Positions 1 through 8,330 of a stretch of 64,000 nucleotides of DNA are shown one piece after another. The number at the start of each line of letters is the position of its first letter. Position 1 is the first letter of the stretch. This DNA comes from Nitricoxidireducens sp046726235 (GTDB taxonomy: Bacteria; Pseudomonadota; Gammaproteobacteria; Burkholderiales; Rhodocyclaceae). The notes under the pieces are model-generated. The model searched no databases. It saw only the letters and a program-made list of their open reading frames with translations, and was not told where the DNA came from. The stretch spans positions 1 to 64,000 of the forward strand of contig JBKPAD010000012.1 in assembly GCA_046726235.1 (NCBI GenBank). Direction: 5' to 3'. Position numbers and translations under genes: made by a program.

Positions 1-2
1 CG

Positions 3-584
3 CTCGACGCGGCCCTGCGCGGCGCCGGCAAGGCCGCGGCCAGCGCGGCGCCGCCCGCAGCCTCGCGCGCCGGCCTCGACAAGCTGGCCGAGCAGATCGC
101 CACCTACCTGATGGCGATCCAGGAACTCGCGCGCCAGGGCAGCGGCGAAGCCGCGGGCATCGCCACCCGCCTGGGCACCCTGAGCGCCGAGGCGCAAAAG
201 CTCGCCGCGGACGGCCGGCTCGCCGAAGCGGACCGCCGGCTGAGCGACGCCTACGGGCTGGCCGTGCAGGCACTGGTGCGCCTGCGCGCCGGGCAAACCG
301 TGACCATGAGCCTGCGCTTCGACACGCCGGCCGAGGAATACGCCTACGAGCGCCGACGCTTCCGCAGCAACGAGATGCTCGTCGGCATGATGGTCGGCGA
401 AGGCCGCGCCGAGGGCGAGCGCGCCAAGACCGTCGACGCCTTGCTGCAGGAAGCGCGCAACCTCGCCGCGGGCGCTGCCGAGAAGGCGGCGAGCGACGAC
501 CATCGCAGCGCCGTCGCGGCGATGGAAGCCGCGGCCGTGCGCCTCAACCGGGCTCTGCAAACCATGGGCGTGCCGGTGTTCTGA
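3..584 (+). CDS. Hypothetical alanine-rich helical protein, 5' truncated
   Basis: The open frame runs in from before the window, so the N-terminus is missing; the 193 visible codons end at the TGA at 582-584. The visible part is Ala/Arg/Glu-rich with few hydrophobic clusters and reads as a series of amphipathic helices. No catalytic motif, signal peptide or membrane segment is visible. It lies about 100 bp upstream of a chemoreceptor on the same strand, which is only weak evidence of a link. I do not recognise the family. It could be the C-terminal part of a larger coiled-coil or regulatory protein. Confidence 0.7.
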   Translation, partial: LDAALRGAGKAAASAAPPAASRAGLDKLAEQIATYLMAIQELARQGSGEAAGIATRLGTLSAEAQKLAADGRLAEADRRLSDAYGLAVQALVRLRAGQTVTMSLRFDTPAEEYAYERRRFRSNEMLVGMMVGEGRAEGERAKTVDALLQEARNLAAGAAEKAASDDHRSAVAAMEAAAVRLNRALQTMGVPVF

Positions 585-685
585 GGGGCATGGACGGCTG
601 TGATGGCGACATCATGGCGTCTTATGACTTTCGCAGGATTGGCGGCGTATGATCCGGCGACTTTTCACGCCCCCGGAGCCGCCCC

Positions 686-1921
686 ATGACTCTGCGCAAC
701 CGCCTGTTGCTCGTCCTCGCCGTCATGGCGATCGCCACCGTCGTCGCCAACGGCTACAGCTTCTTCAGTTTCTCGCGCCTCGCCGACGAAGCCGGCAAGG
801 CCAACCCGCAAATGCGCGCCCTCGCGGATTCGATGCGCATGTCGATGATCGGCATCACCGTCGTCGCGGCGGTGATCGGACTCGCCGCCTTCATCCAGAT
901 CGGCCGCATCGTGCTCAACCTGCTCGGCGGCGAGCCGCAGTACGTTTCGGATGCCGTGCGGCGCATCGCCGGCGGCGACCTCGGCGTCGAGCTCCAGGTT
1001 CGCCCGGGTGACCGCGACAGCATCTGCGCCGCGGTGGCCGCGATGCAGGCCAACCTGCGCGAGACGGTCGGAGAAATGCGCGCCGCGAGCCGCCAGCTCG
1101 ACGACGCGATCAAGCAGATCGGATCGATGACCACCGACATCGTCGCCGGCTCCGCGCGCCAGGACGAAATGGCGCACGAGACGGCGGCCGGCGTCAATGA
1201 TCTGGCCGAGAGCGTCCGCCGCGTCGTCGCCGGCGCCGGCAACGTCGGCAGCCACGTCGCCGCCAGCCTCGACCAGACCGGCACGGCCAACGAGAGCCTC
1301 TCGCACATGATCGGCGAGATCTCCGCCGTCGAGGCCGCGGTCGGCGACATCGCGACGACGGCGAACGAATTCATCGAGCGCACGCGCGCGATCACCGACA
1401 TGACGCGCGAAGTGCGCGACATCGCCGACCAGACCAACCTGCTCGCCCTCAACGCCGCCATCGAGGCGGCGCGCGCCGGCGAACAGGGTCGCGGCTTCGC
1501 GGTGGTCGCCGACGAAGTGCGCAAGCTGGCGGAGAAGTCGGCCGCCGCCGCGGCGCAGATCGACAGCGTGACGCACGCGCTCGGCAACCGTTCCGGCGAA
1601 GTCGAAAGCGCCATCCAGCGCGGCATGGCCTCGCTGGCGACCAGCCAGGAATACCTCGAGCAGGTTGCGATGGCGCTTGGCGACTCGAATCACGCGGTCA
1701 AGAAGACCACCGCCGAGACCGACGACATCGTCGCCGCGCTGGCGACGCAGGAAGAGGCCAGCAACCGCATCGCCGGACACATCGACTCCATCGTCGACAT
1801 GTGCACCGAAAACCGCGCAGCGCTCGAACGCGCCGCCAGCGCGATGCACGGCCTGGAAGCGCTCGCCGGCCGCCTCGAAGACGCCGCGGCGCGCTTCAAC
1901 CTCGATCCGAAGGCAGCCTAG
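686..1921 (+). CDS. Methyl-accepting chemotaxis protein with a very short periplasmic loop
   Basis: Membrane chemoreceptor of 411 aa that would signal to CheA/CheW. Two hydrophobic segments (about residues 5-24 and 53-75) bracket only about 28 periplasmic residues. There is therefore no room for a normal ligand-binding domain, and sensing may be cytoplasmic, membrane-based or through a partner. A HAMP-like stretch follows. The signalling hairpin holds the conserved tip IADQTNLLALNAAIEAARAG followed by GRGFAVVADEVRKLAE. GGAG about 10 nt upstream of the ATG supports the start. Family assignment is secure; the stimulus is unknown. Confidence 0.93.
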   Translation: MTLRNRLLLVLAVMAIATVVANGYSFFSFSRLADEAGKANPQMRALADSMRMSMIGITVVAAVIGLAAFIQIGRIVLNLLGGEPQYVSDAVRRIAGGDLGVELQVRPGDRDSICAAVAAMQANLRETVGEMRAASRQLDDAIKQIGSMTTDIVAGSARQDEMAHETAAGVNDLAESVRRVVAGAGNVGSHVAASLDQTGTANESLSHMIGEISAVEAAVGDIATTANEFIERTRAITDMTREVRDIADQTNLLALNAAIEAARAGEQGRGFAVVADEVRKLAEKSAAAAAQIDSVTHALGNRSGEVESAIQRGMASLATSQEYLEQVAMALGDSNHAVKKTTAETDDIVAALATQEEASNRIAGHIDSIVDMCTENRAALERAASAMHGLEALAGRLEDAAARFNLDPKAA

Positions 1922-1924
1922 CGG

Positions 1925-2194
1925 CTAGTGCAGCATCCAGGGGTCGCGGCCGCCGTCGCATTCGACGACGCACTCCTGGACGATCGCGGCCGACTTGCCG
2001 TAGTACTCGGGGCCCGCCTTGGTCCACACGCGCCCGCAGTTCCCGCACAGGTAGCCGTCGAAGGCGCATGCCAGCTCGGCGCCGCGTTCGCCGCGGACAC
2101 GGTAGATCGCAGCGCGCGTGTAGTGTGCGGAGTCGGCTTCGGCGCCGCACTCGCAGCCCTGCTCGGGAATTCCGACGAATCGACTTTGCGGCAT
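1925..2194 (-). CDS. Small Cys-rich (putative zinc-binding) protein
   Basis: An 89-aa protein convergent with the chemoreceptor; the two stop codons are only 3 nt apart. It has an N-terminal CEC pair (CECGAEAD) and a central CGNC, a spacing suggestive of a small zinc ribbon. GAGGAG about 8 nt before the ATG supports the start. Codon use matches the host. I do not recognise the family and suggest no function. Confidence 0.65.
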   Translation of the reverse strand: MPQSRFVGIPEQGCECGAEADSAHYTRAAIYRVRGERGAELACAFDGYLCGNCGRVWTKAGPEYYGKSAAIVQECVVECDGGRDPWMLH

Positions 2195-2352
2195 TGCGGT
2201 CTCCTCGAACGGCGGTTCAAAACGGCGGCAAGTGTCGTGCCGACATGGCTTCCGGCGCCGGCGTGACCTATAAAGGCATTAGCGCGTCGTGGTTATCGGG
2301 GAGACGGCGATACGAACCGTCGGAGACGCGCCCTCGTCAGGGAGTGCAGGTC

Positions 2353-2982
2353 ATGTCAAACGCCAAATTCTCGACTCAGAGAAACGAAGACCAGCGGTCC
2401 GACGATCGCTTTCTGGTGTCCATCTCAAAGTGTCCCGCCGCCGTCACCGTCGAAGGCACCGGAACCATGTCCGGATACCTGTTGGACGTCTCGGCGTCGG
2501 GCTGCAGCCTCGTCATCGACTCGTGCGAACTGCCGACGCATACCGCCGATGCGGACGTCCAGGCGGGCGAGCATCGGTTCCCGGGGCGGATCATCCGTGC
2601 GGCGGCATTCGGCACGCGCCTCACCCTTGGAATCGAGGCCTCCGTTCCGCTCAAGCTGCTGGCCGAGGCCAGGACCATGGGCGGCGCGATTCGATTCAGC
2701 GGAAAGACCGTTGCCGTCATCGGCAAGCTCAACATGCCGGTGGCCATCCAGGCGATACGGCTGATGCACCGGCCGGACGTCACCCAGCTCGACCTCGGCG
2801 AGTGCACGGACATGGAAATGGCCGGCGCCGGGTTCGTGTTGTTGATGGTCGAGCGCGACAAGCGCATCGTCCGCATCAGCGCCGCCATCCGGCGCCTGAT
2901 GCACGACGCCGGCTTCGACCTCGACCGCCATGATCCGTCCCAGGGTCGCTCACGGACGACGGGGGTCGTTCTGGCGGCATAG
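2353..2982 (+). CDS. PilZ domain protein with a STAS-like C-terminal region
   Basis: A 209-aa cytoplasmic protein. The N-terminal part has both PilZ signatures for cyclic-di-GMP binding: RSDDR (R15, R19) and DVSASG (D45, S47, G50). The C-terminal part (about residues 110-200) reads like a STAS/MlaB fold, with alternating strands and the segment LDLGECTDMEMAGAGF where STAS proteins have their conserved loop. The usual phosphorylatable Ser is not evident. The start was chosen at the first ATG of the PilZ domain; the frame stays open upstream but that part has no coding character. Likely a second-messenger-responsive adaptor; targets unknown. Confidence 0.8.
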   Translation: MSNAKFSTQRNEDQRSDDRFLVSISKCPAAVTVEGTGTMSGYLLDVSASGCSLVIDSCELPTHTADADVQAGEHRFPGRIIRAAAFGTRLTLGIEASVPLKLLAEARTMGGAIRFSGKTVAVIGKLNMPVAIQAIRLMHRPDVTQLDLGECTDMEMAGAGFVLLMVERDKRIVRISAAIRRLMHDAGFDLDRHDPSQGRSRTTGVVLAA

Positions 2983-2986
2983 CGGC

Positions 2987-4642
2987 TTACATCTGCTGGT
3001 AGATCGGCCCCTCGCCGCCTTGCGGCGCGACCCAGCGGATGTTCTGCAGCGGATCCTTGATGTCGCAGGTCTTGCAATGCACGCAGTTCTGCGCGTTGAC
3101 CTGCAGGCGCGGATCGGTGTCGTCGGCATTGCGCACGATCTCGTAGACGCCGGCCGGGCAGTAGCGCTGTTCCGGTGCGTCGTAGAGCGCGAGGTTGGTG
3201 CTGATCGCGACGTCGGCATTCTTCAGTTGCAGATGGCAGGGCTGGTTCTCCTCGTGGTTGGTGTTGGAGAGGAACACCGAGGAGAGGCGGTCGAAGGTCA
3301 GAACATTGTCGGGCTTCGGATAGACGATCGGCGCGCATTCGGCAGCGCGCCTGAGCTTCAGATGATCGGCCCGGTTATGCAGCGTCCACGGTGCCTTGCC
3401 GCGAAGCAGTTGCTGGTCGATGCCGAACATCAGGGAGCCGAGGTAGAGGCCCTTCGCCATCCACGGCTTGAAGTTCCGGGCGCGATGCAGTTCGTCGTAG
3501 AGCCACGAATGGCGGAACGCTTCGGGATAAGCGGTGAGATCGTCCTGCGCGCGTCCCGCCGCGATCGCCGCCGCAGCGGCTTCCGCCGCCAGCATGCCGC
3601 TCTTGATCGCGGCGTGGCTGCCCTTGATGCGCGAGGCGACGAGGAAGCCCGCGTCGTCGCCGATCAGCGCGCCGCCGGGGAAGATCAGCTTCGGCAGCGC
3701 CTGCAGCCCGCCCGCCGTCAGCGCGCGCGCACCGTAGGCGATGCGCTTGCCGCCGGCGAGCATGGCGCGGAAGATCGGGTGCGTCTTGAGGCGTTGCATT
3801 TCCTCGAACGGCGACAGGTAGGGGTTGGCATAGCCGGCGCCGACCACCATGCCGATCGACACCAGATTGTTGTCGCCGCTCGTCGATCCGTGGTGGTAGC
3901 AGAACGAGCCGCCATAAGTCGCGGCGTCGAGCGGCCAGCCGGCGGTGTGCATGACGAGGCCCTTCTGATGCTGCGCAGCCGGCACTTCCCACAGTTCCTT
4001 GATGCCGATCCCATAGACCTGGGGATCGGCGCCGTTCCTGAGGTCGAAGCGCTCTTCGAGTTCCTTGCCGAGATGGCCGCGGCAGCCTTCGGCGAACAGC
4101 GTGTACTTGGCGCGCAGTTCCATGCCGGGCTGGAAGGCATCGGTCGGCTGGCCGTCGCGGCCCACGCCCATGTCGCCGGTGACGACGCCCGCGACGCGTC
4201 CGTGCGCGTCGTAGAGCACGCTGGCCGCGGCGAAGCCCGGATAGACGTCCACGCCTAGCGCTTCGGCCTGCTGCCCGAGCCAGCGGCAGACCAGGCCCAG
4301 GCTCACGATGTAGTTGCCGTGATTGAGGAAGCAGGCCGGCAGCATGAATTCGGGAAAGCCGACGCCGCCGGATTCCGTCAGCATGACGAAGCGGTCCTGC
4401 GTCACCGGCGTACCGAGCGGCGCATCCTGGGCCTGCCACTCGGGAATCAGCTCGTTCAGCGCGCGCGGATCCATCACGGCGCCGGAGAGGACGTGGGCGC
4501 CGATCTCGGCGCCCTTGTCGATCAGGCAGACGGCGAGGTCGCCGTTCAACTGCTTGAGGCGGATCGCCGCCGCCAGGCCTGCCGGACCTCCACCGACGAT
4601 GACGACGTCGACGTCGATGACTTCACGTGAAATATCGGTCAT
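2987..4642 (-). CDS. Electron transfer flavoprotein-ubiquinone oxidoreductase (ETF-QO)
   Basis: A 551-aa inner-membrane-associated flavoprotein that passes electrons from reduced ETF to ubiquinone, linking acyl-CoA dehydrogenation to respiration. The N-terminus has the FAD dinucleotide-binding motif GGGPAGLAAAIRL. The C-terminus has the ferredoxin-like cluster segment CVHCKTCDIKDPLQNI and ends in the family-typical GGEGPIYQQM. Length matches the family. It is the last gene of the fatty-acid operon, 54 nt after the thiolase, which fits its role as terminal electron acceptor of beta-oxidation. Confidence 0.95.
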   Translation of the reverse strand: MTDISREVIDVDVVIVGGGPAGLAAAIRLKQLNGDLAVCLIDKGAEIGAHVLSGAVMDPRALNELIPEWQAQDAPLGTPVTQDRFVMLTESGGVGFPEFMLPACFLNHGNYIVSLGLVCRWLGQQAEALGVDVYPGFAAASVLYDAHGRVAGVVTGDMGVGRDGQPTDAFQPGMELRAKYTLFAEGCRGHLGKELEERFDLRNGADPQVYGIGIKELWEVPAAQHQKGLVMHTAGWPLDAATYGGSFCYHHGSTSGDNNLVSIGMVVGAGYANPYLSPFEEMQRLKTHPIFRAMLAGGKRIAYGARALTAGGLQALPKLIFPGGALIGDDAGFLVASRIKGSHAAIKSGMLAAEAAAAAIAAGRAQDDLTAYPEAFRHSWLYDELHRARNFKPWMAKGLYLGSLMFGIDQQLLRGKAPWTLHNRADHLKLRRAAECAPIVYPKPDNVLTFDRLSSVFLSNTNHEENQPCHLQLKNADVAISTNLALYDAPEQRYCPAGVYEIVRNADDTDPRLQVNAQNCVHCKTCDIKDPLQNIRWVAPQGGEGPIYQQM

Positions 4643-4696
4643 GTCTGTGCTCAGAAATGAAAGTGCGTCAAGGTGATCCGTGAATTCCCGCTTCGG

Positions 4697-5896
4697 TCAG
4701 AGACGTTCGAAGATTCCCGCGGCGCCCATGCCGGTGCCGATGCACATCGTCACCATGCCCCACTTGAGGTTCTCGCGCCGCAGGCCGTGGACCACCGTGG
4801 CGGTGCGGACGGCGCCGGTGGCGCCGAGCGGATGGCCGAGCGCGATGGCGCCGCCGAGCGGGTTGACCTTGGCCGGGTCGAGTTCGAGCGTCTTCATCAC
4901 CGCCAGCGACTGCGCGGCGAAGGCTTCGTTGAGCTCGATCCAGTCGAGATCCTGCTGGCGGATGCCGGCGGCCTTCAGCGCGCGCGGGATCGCCTCGATG
5001 GGGCCGATGCCCATGATCTCCGCCGGCACGCCGGCGACCGAGTATCCGGCGAAGCGCGCCAGCGGCTTGAGGTTGAACTGCTTGAGGATCTTCTCGCTCA
5101 CCAGCAGCACGGCGGCGGCGCCGTCGGACATCTGCGAGCTGTTGCCGGCCGTCACCGAGCCCTTGGCCGCGAACACGGGGCGCAGCTTGGCGAGCTTGTC
5201 GACGGTACTGTCGGCGCGCGGACCTTCGTCGGTGCCGACCGTGCGCTGCCTGAGCTTCACTTCGCCGTTGCCGAGATCCGGCAGGTGTTCGGTGAAGGCG
5301 TAGGGCGTGATCTCGTCCTTGAACTTGCCGGCCTGGATGGCGGCGATGGCCTTGGCGTGGCTCGCCGCCGCGAACGCGTCCTGCTGTTCGCGCGTCACTT
5401 GCCACTGCTGCGCCACCTTCTCGGCGGTCAGGCCCATGCCGTAAGCGATGCCGAGGTTCTCGTCCTTCTCGAACACCGCCGGATTCATGGCGATCTTGTT
5501 GCCCATCATCTGCGGCATCACGGTCATCGACTCCGTGCCGGCGGCGATCATCACGTCGGCTTCGCCGAGGCGGATGCGCGCCGCGGCGTCGGCCACGGCC
5601 TGGACGCCCGACGAGCAGAAGCGGTTGATGGTGTAGCCCGGCACCGTGTTGGGCAGACCGGCCAGCAACAGGCCGATGCGCGCGACGTTCATGCCCTGCT
5701 CGGCTTCCGGCATGGCGCAGCCGACGATGACGTCGCCGATCAGCTTCGGGTCGAGGCCGGGCGCCTGGGCGAGCACGGACTTGATGGCATGCGCCAGCAT
5801 GTCGTCGGGGCGAACATTGCGGAACATGCCGCGCCGCTTGGCCACCGGCAGACGGGTGGCGGCGACGATGTAGGCGTCCTGGATCTGTTTACTCAT
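4697..5896 (-). CDS. fadA: Acetyl-CoA acyltransferase (3-ketoacyl-CoA thiolase)
   Basis: A 399-aa thiolase catalysing the CoA-dependent cleavage of 3-ketoacyl-CoA, the last step of beta-oxidation. The nucleophile Cys94 lies in NRFCSSGVQA. The catalytic His lies in GGAIALGHPLGATGA and the second Cys in CIGTGMG. The start ATG (MSKQIQDAYIVAATR) lies 20 nt after the stop of the upstream multifunctional protein. The same frame stays open far upstream, but that stretch is only a shadow of the neighbouring gene. FadA and FadI types are not separable by eye; the fused partner suggests a FadN/FadA-like pair. Confidence 0.95.
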   Translation of the reverse strand: MSKQIQDAYIVAATRLPVAKRRGMFRNVRPDDMLAHAIKSVLAQAPGLDPKLIGDVIVGCAMPEAEQGMNVARIGLLLAGLPNTVPGYTINRFCSSGVQAVADAAARIRLGEADVMIAAGTESMTVMPQMMGNKIAMNPAVFEKDENLGIAYGMGLTAEKVAQQWQVTREQQDAFAAASHAKAIAAIQAGKFKDEITPYAFTEHLPDLGNGEVKLRQRTVGTDEGPRADSTVDKLAKLRPVFAAKGSVTAGNSSQMSDGAAAVLLVSEKILKQFNLKPLARFAGYSVAGVPAEIMGIGPIEAIPRALKAAGIRQQDLDWIELNEAFAAQSLAVMKTLELDPAKVNPLGGAIALGHPLGATGAVRTATVVHGLRRENLKWGMVTMCIGTGMGAAGIFERL

Positions 5897-5916
5897 TTCT
5901 GTGTCCTTTGCGGTTC

Positions 5917-8313
5917 TCAGTTGCGCAGGGGCTTGCCGGTTTCCATCATGTGGGCGATCCGCGCCTGCGTCTTCTCGTTGTTCAGCAGGTCGACGAACAG
6001 CTTGCGCTCGACGGTAAGCAGCCATTCCTCGTCGACCAGGCTGCCCGCCTCGACGTCGCCGCCGCACAGCGCGGTCGCGCCGGCTTTCGCCACGGCGTAG
6101 TCGTGCGCGGAAATCATGCCGCCTTCCTTCATGTTGACCAGCATCATCTCCAGCGTGGCGATGCCGGTACGGCCGCAGACCGGCACGTTGCGCGCCGGCA
6201 GCGGCGGCTGGTAAACGGACTCGGCGAGCCCGCGTGCCTGGCGCAGCGCGACATAAAGGAGCTCGCGGGGATTGAAGACGACGACGTCGGCGTCGTCGAG
6301 GAAGCCAAGCTCGCGCGCATTGAGCGCGCTCTTCGATACCATCGCCATGGCGATGGTGTTGAACACCGGCTGGATGAAATCGAACGGCTGGTTGTTCGCC
6401 GTCTGTGCGGCCTTCCTCGCCGCGCGCAGCGCGAACTCCTTGCTGCCGCCTCCGGCCGGGATCAGACCGACGCCCGCCTCGACGAGGCCGATGTAGGACT
6501 CCAGCGCGACGACGCGGCGCGCGCAGTGCATCGCGAACTCGCAGCCGCCGCCCAGCGCCATGCCGCTCACCGCAGCGATCACCGGCACCTTGGCGAACTT
6601 GAGCGCCATGGAAGCGCGCTGGAAGTTCTCGACGTACTGTTCGAACTGGTCGAATTGCCCGGCACCGATCGCCTCCGTCACCTCCTTGAGATTGGCGCCG
6701 AGGGCAAACGGCGCCTCGTGCCAGATCACCAGGCCGTCGCACTCGCGCTCCGCGAAGGCCACGGCTTCGCGCACACCGGCGACGACTTCGGCGCCCAGCG
6801 CATGGTTCTTCGACGTGACGGACAGGATGGCGACGCCGGCATCCACCTCGGGCAGGCGCCACAGACGCACGCCTCCGTTCTGCCACAGCGTTTCGCCTGC
6901 CTTGTCGGGCGTCGGCGCCGCTTCGCCGAGCACGCGCTCGGGGAATATCTGGCGCCGATAGACCGGCAGCGTCGAGCGCCCCTTGAGCTTCTTGTCGGCA
7001 GCGGACCAGGAACCTGCCGCGCCATGCACGCCCTCTGCCACCGCTGCCTCGAAGACCCAGGCCGGCAGCGGCGCCGCCACCATGCCCTTGCCGGCTTCGA
7101 TATCCGCCTTCACGGCGGCGGCGATCGCCTTCCAGCCGGCCGCCTGCCAGGTCTCGAACGGGCCTTGCGACCAGCCGAAGCCCCAGCGCATGGCGAAGTC
7201 GACGTCGCGCGCGTTGTCGGCGATGTCGGCCAGGTGGTAGGCGCAGTAATGGAAGACGTCGCGGAAGATGGCCCACAGGAACTGGGCCTGCGGGTGCTGC
7301 GAGGCGCGCAGCTGGGCGAACTTGTCGGCCGGGTTCTTGAGCTTGAGGATGGCGTCGACTTCGGGGGCGACTTCGCCCCTCGACGCGCGGTAATCCTGTG
7401 CCTCCAGGTCGAGCACCTGTATCTCCTTGCCCTGCTTGCGGAACACGCCGCACTGGCTCTTCTGGCCGAGCGCGCCTTTTTCGATCAGCACGCGCAGCCA
7501 CGCCGGCGACTGGTAGTAGTCGTGCCAGGGATCGTCGGGCAGCGTGTCCTGCATGGTCTTGACGACGTGCGCCATGGTGTCGAGGCCGACGACGTCCGCG
7601 GTGCGGAAGGTCGCGCTCTTCGACCGGCCGATCTTCGGGCCGGTGAGCGCATCGGCTTCGTCGAAGCCCAGGCCGAGCCGCTGCGTGTGGTGCATCACGG
7701 CCAGCATCGAGAAGACGCCGACGCGGTTGGCGACGAAGTTCGGCGTGTCCTTGGCGCGAACTATGCCCTTGCCCAGGCGCGTCACCAGCCAGGATTCGAG
7801 GTTGTCCAGCAAGGCGGCGTCGGTCTGCCGCGTCGCGATGAGTTCGACGAGGTGCATGTAGCGCGGCGGGTTGAAGAAGTGGATGCCGCAGAAGCGCGTG
7901 CGCAGCGCCTCCGGCATCACGCCGGCCAGGTGGTTGATCGACAGCCCCGAGGTATTGGAAGCGATGATCGCGTGCGGCGCGACAAAGGGCGCGATCTTGC
8001 GATAGAGGTCTTCCTTCCATTCCATCTTCTCGGCGATCGCCTCGATGATCAGGTCGCAGCCCTTGAGCAAGTCGAGATGCTGGTCGTAGTTGGCGGCGTC
8101 GATGTAGGCGACGCGGTCCTTGGTGGCCAGCGGCGACGGCTCCAGCTTCTTCAAGCCCTCGATGGCCTTGTTGACGATGCCGTTCGGATCGTCCTTGCCG
8201 GCGAGGTCGAACAGCACCACCGGCACGTTGGCGTTGGCGCAATGCGCGGCGATCTGCGCGCCCATGACGCCGGCGCCCAGCACGGCCACTTTGTTTACGA
8301 TGACGTTCTGCAC
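5917..8313 (-). CDS. 3-hydroxyacyl-CoA dehydrogenase / enoyl-CoA hydratase fusion (FadN-like)
   Basis: A 798-aa multifunctional beta-oxidation enzyme. The N-terminal NAD-binding Rossmann motif AVLGAGVMGAQIAAHCAN starts the hydroxyacyl-CoA dehydrogenase half. The enoyl-CoA hydratase half is C-terminal, with VSGMALGGGCEFAMHCAR and GLVEAGVGLIPAGGGSKE. This dehydrogenase-first order resembles Bacillus FadN rather than E. coli FadB. The start is a GTG at 8313-8311, set by a clear AAGGAG Shine-Dalgarno and by the Rossmann motif beginning a few residues later. It lies 17 nt after the acyl-CoA ligase, so the two are probably translated from one mRNA. Confidence 0.93.
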   Translation of the reverse strand: MQNVIVNKVAVLGAGVMGAQIAAHCANANVPVVLFDLAGKDDPNGIVNKAIEGLKKLEPSPLATKDRVAYIDAANYDQHLDLLKGCDLIIEAIAEKMEWKEDLYRKIAPFVAPHAIIASNTSGLSINHLAGVMPEALRTRFCGIHFFNPPRYMHLVELIATRQTDAALLDNLESWLVTRLGKGIVRAKDTPNFVANRVGVFSMLAVMHHTQRLGLGFDEADALTGPKIGRSKSATFRTADVVGLDTMAHVVKTMQDTLPDDPWHDYYQSPAWLRVLIEKGALGQKSQCGVFRKQGKEIQVLDLEAQDYRASRGEVAPEVDAILKLKNPADKFAQLRASQHPQAQFLWAIFRDVFHYCAYHLADIADNARDVDFAMRWGFGWSQGPFETWQAAGWKAIAAAVKADIEAGKGMVAAPLPAWVFEAAVAEGVHGAAGSWSAADKKLKGRSTLPVYRRQIFPERVLGEAAPTPDKAGETLWQNGGVRLWRLPEVDAGVAILSVTSKNHALGAEVVAGVREAVAFAERECDGLVIWHEAPFALGANLKEVTEAIGAGQFDQFEQYVENFQRASMALKFAKVPVIAAVSGMALGGGCEFAMHCARRVVALESYIGLVEAGVGLIPAGGGSKEFALRAARKAAQTANNQPFDFIQPVFNTIAMAMVSKSALNARELGFLDDADVVVFNPRELLYVALRQARGLAESVYQPPLPARNVPVCGRTGIATLEMMLVNMKEGGMISAHDYAVAKAGATALCGGDVEAGSLVDEEWLLTVERKLFVDLLNNEKTQARIAHMMETGKPLRN

Positions 8314-8330
8314 TGCGATTCTCCTTTTCG

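Noticed and set aside
1801..2352. N-terminal extension of the PilZ protein
   Set aside because: The frame is open, but the translation is Arg/Ser/Pro-rich and overlaps the chemoreceptor and the small minus-strand gene; the PilZ domain begins just after the ATG at 2353.
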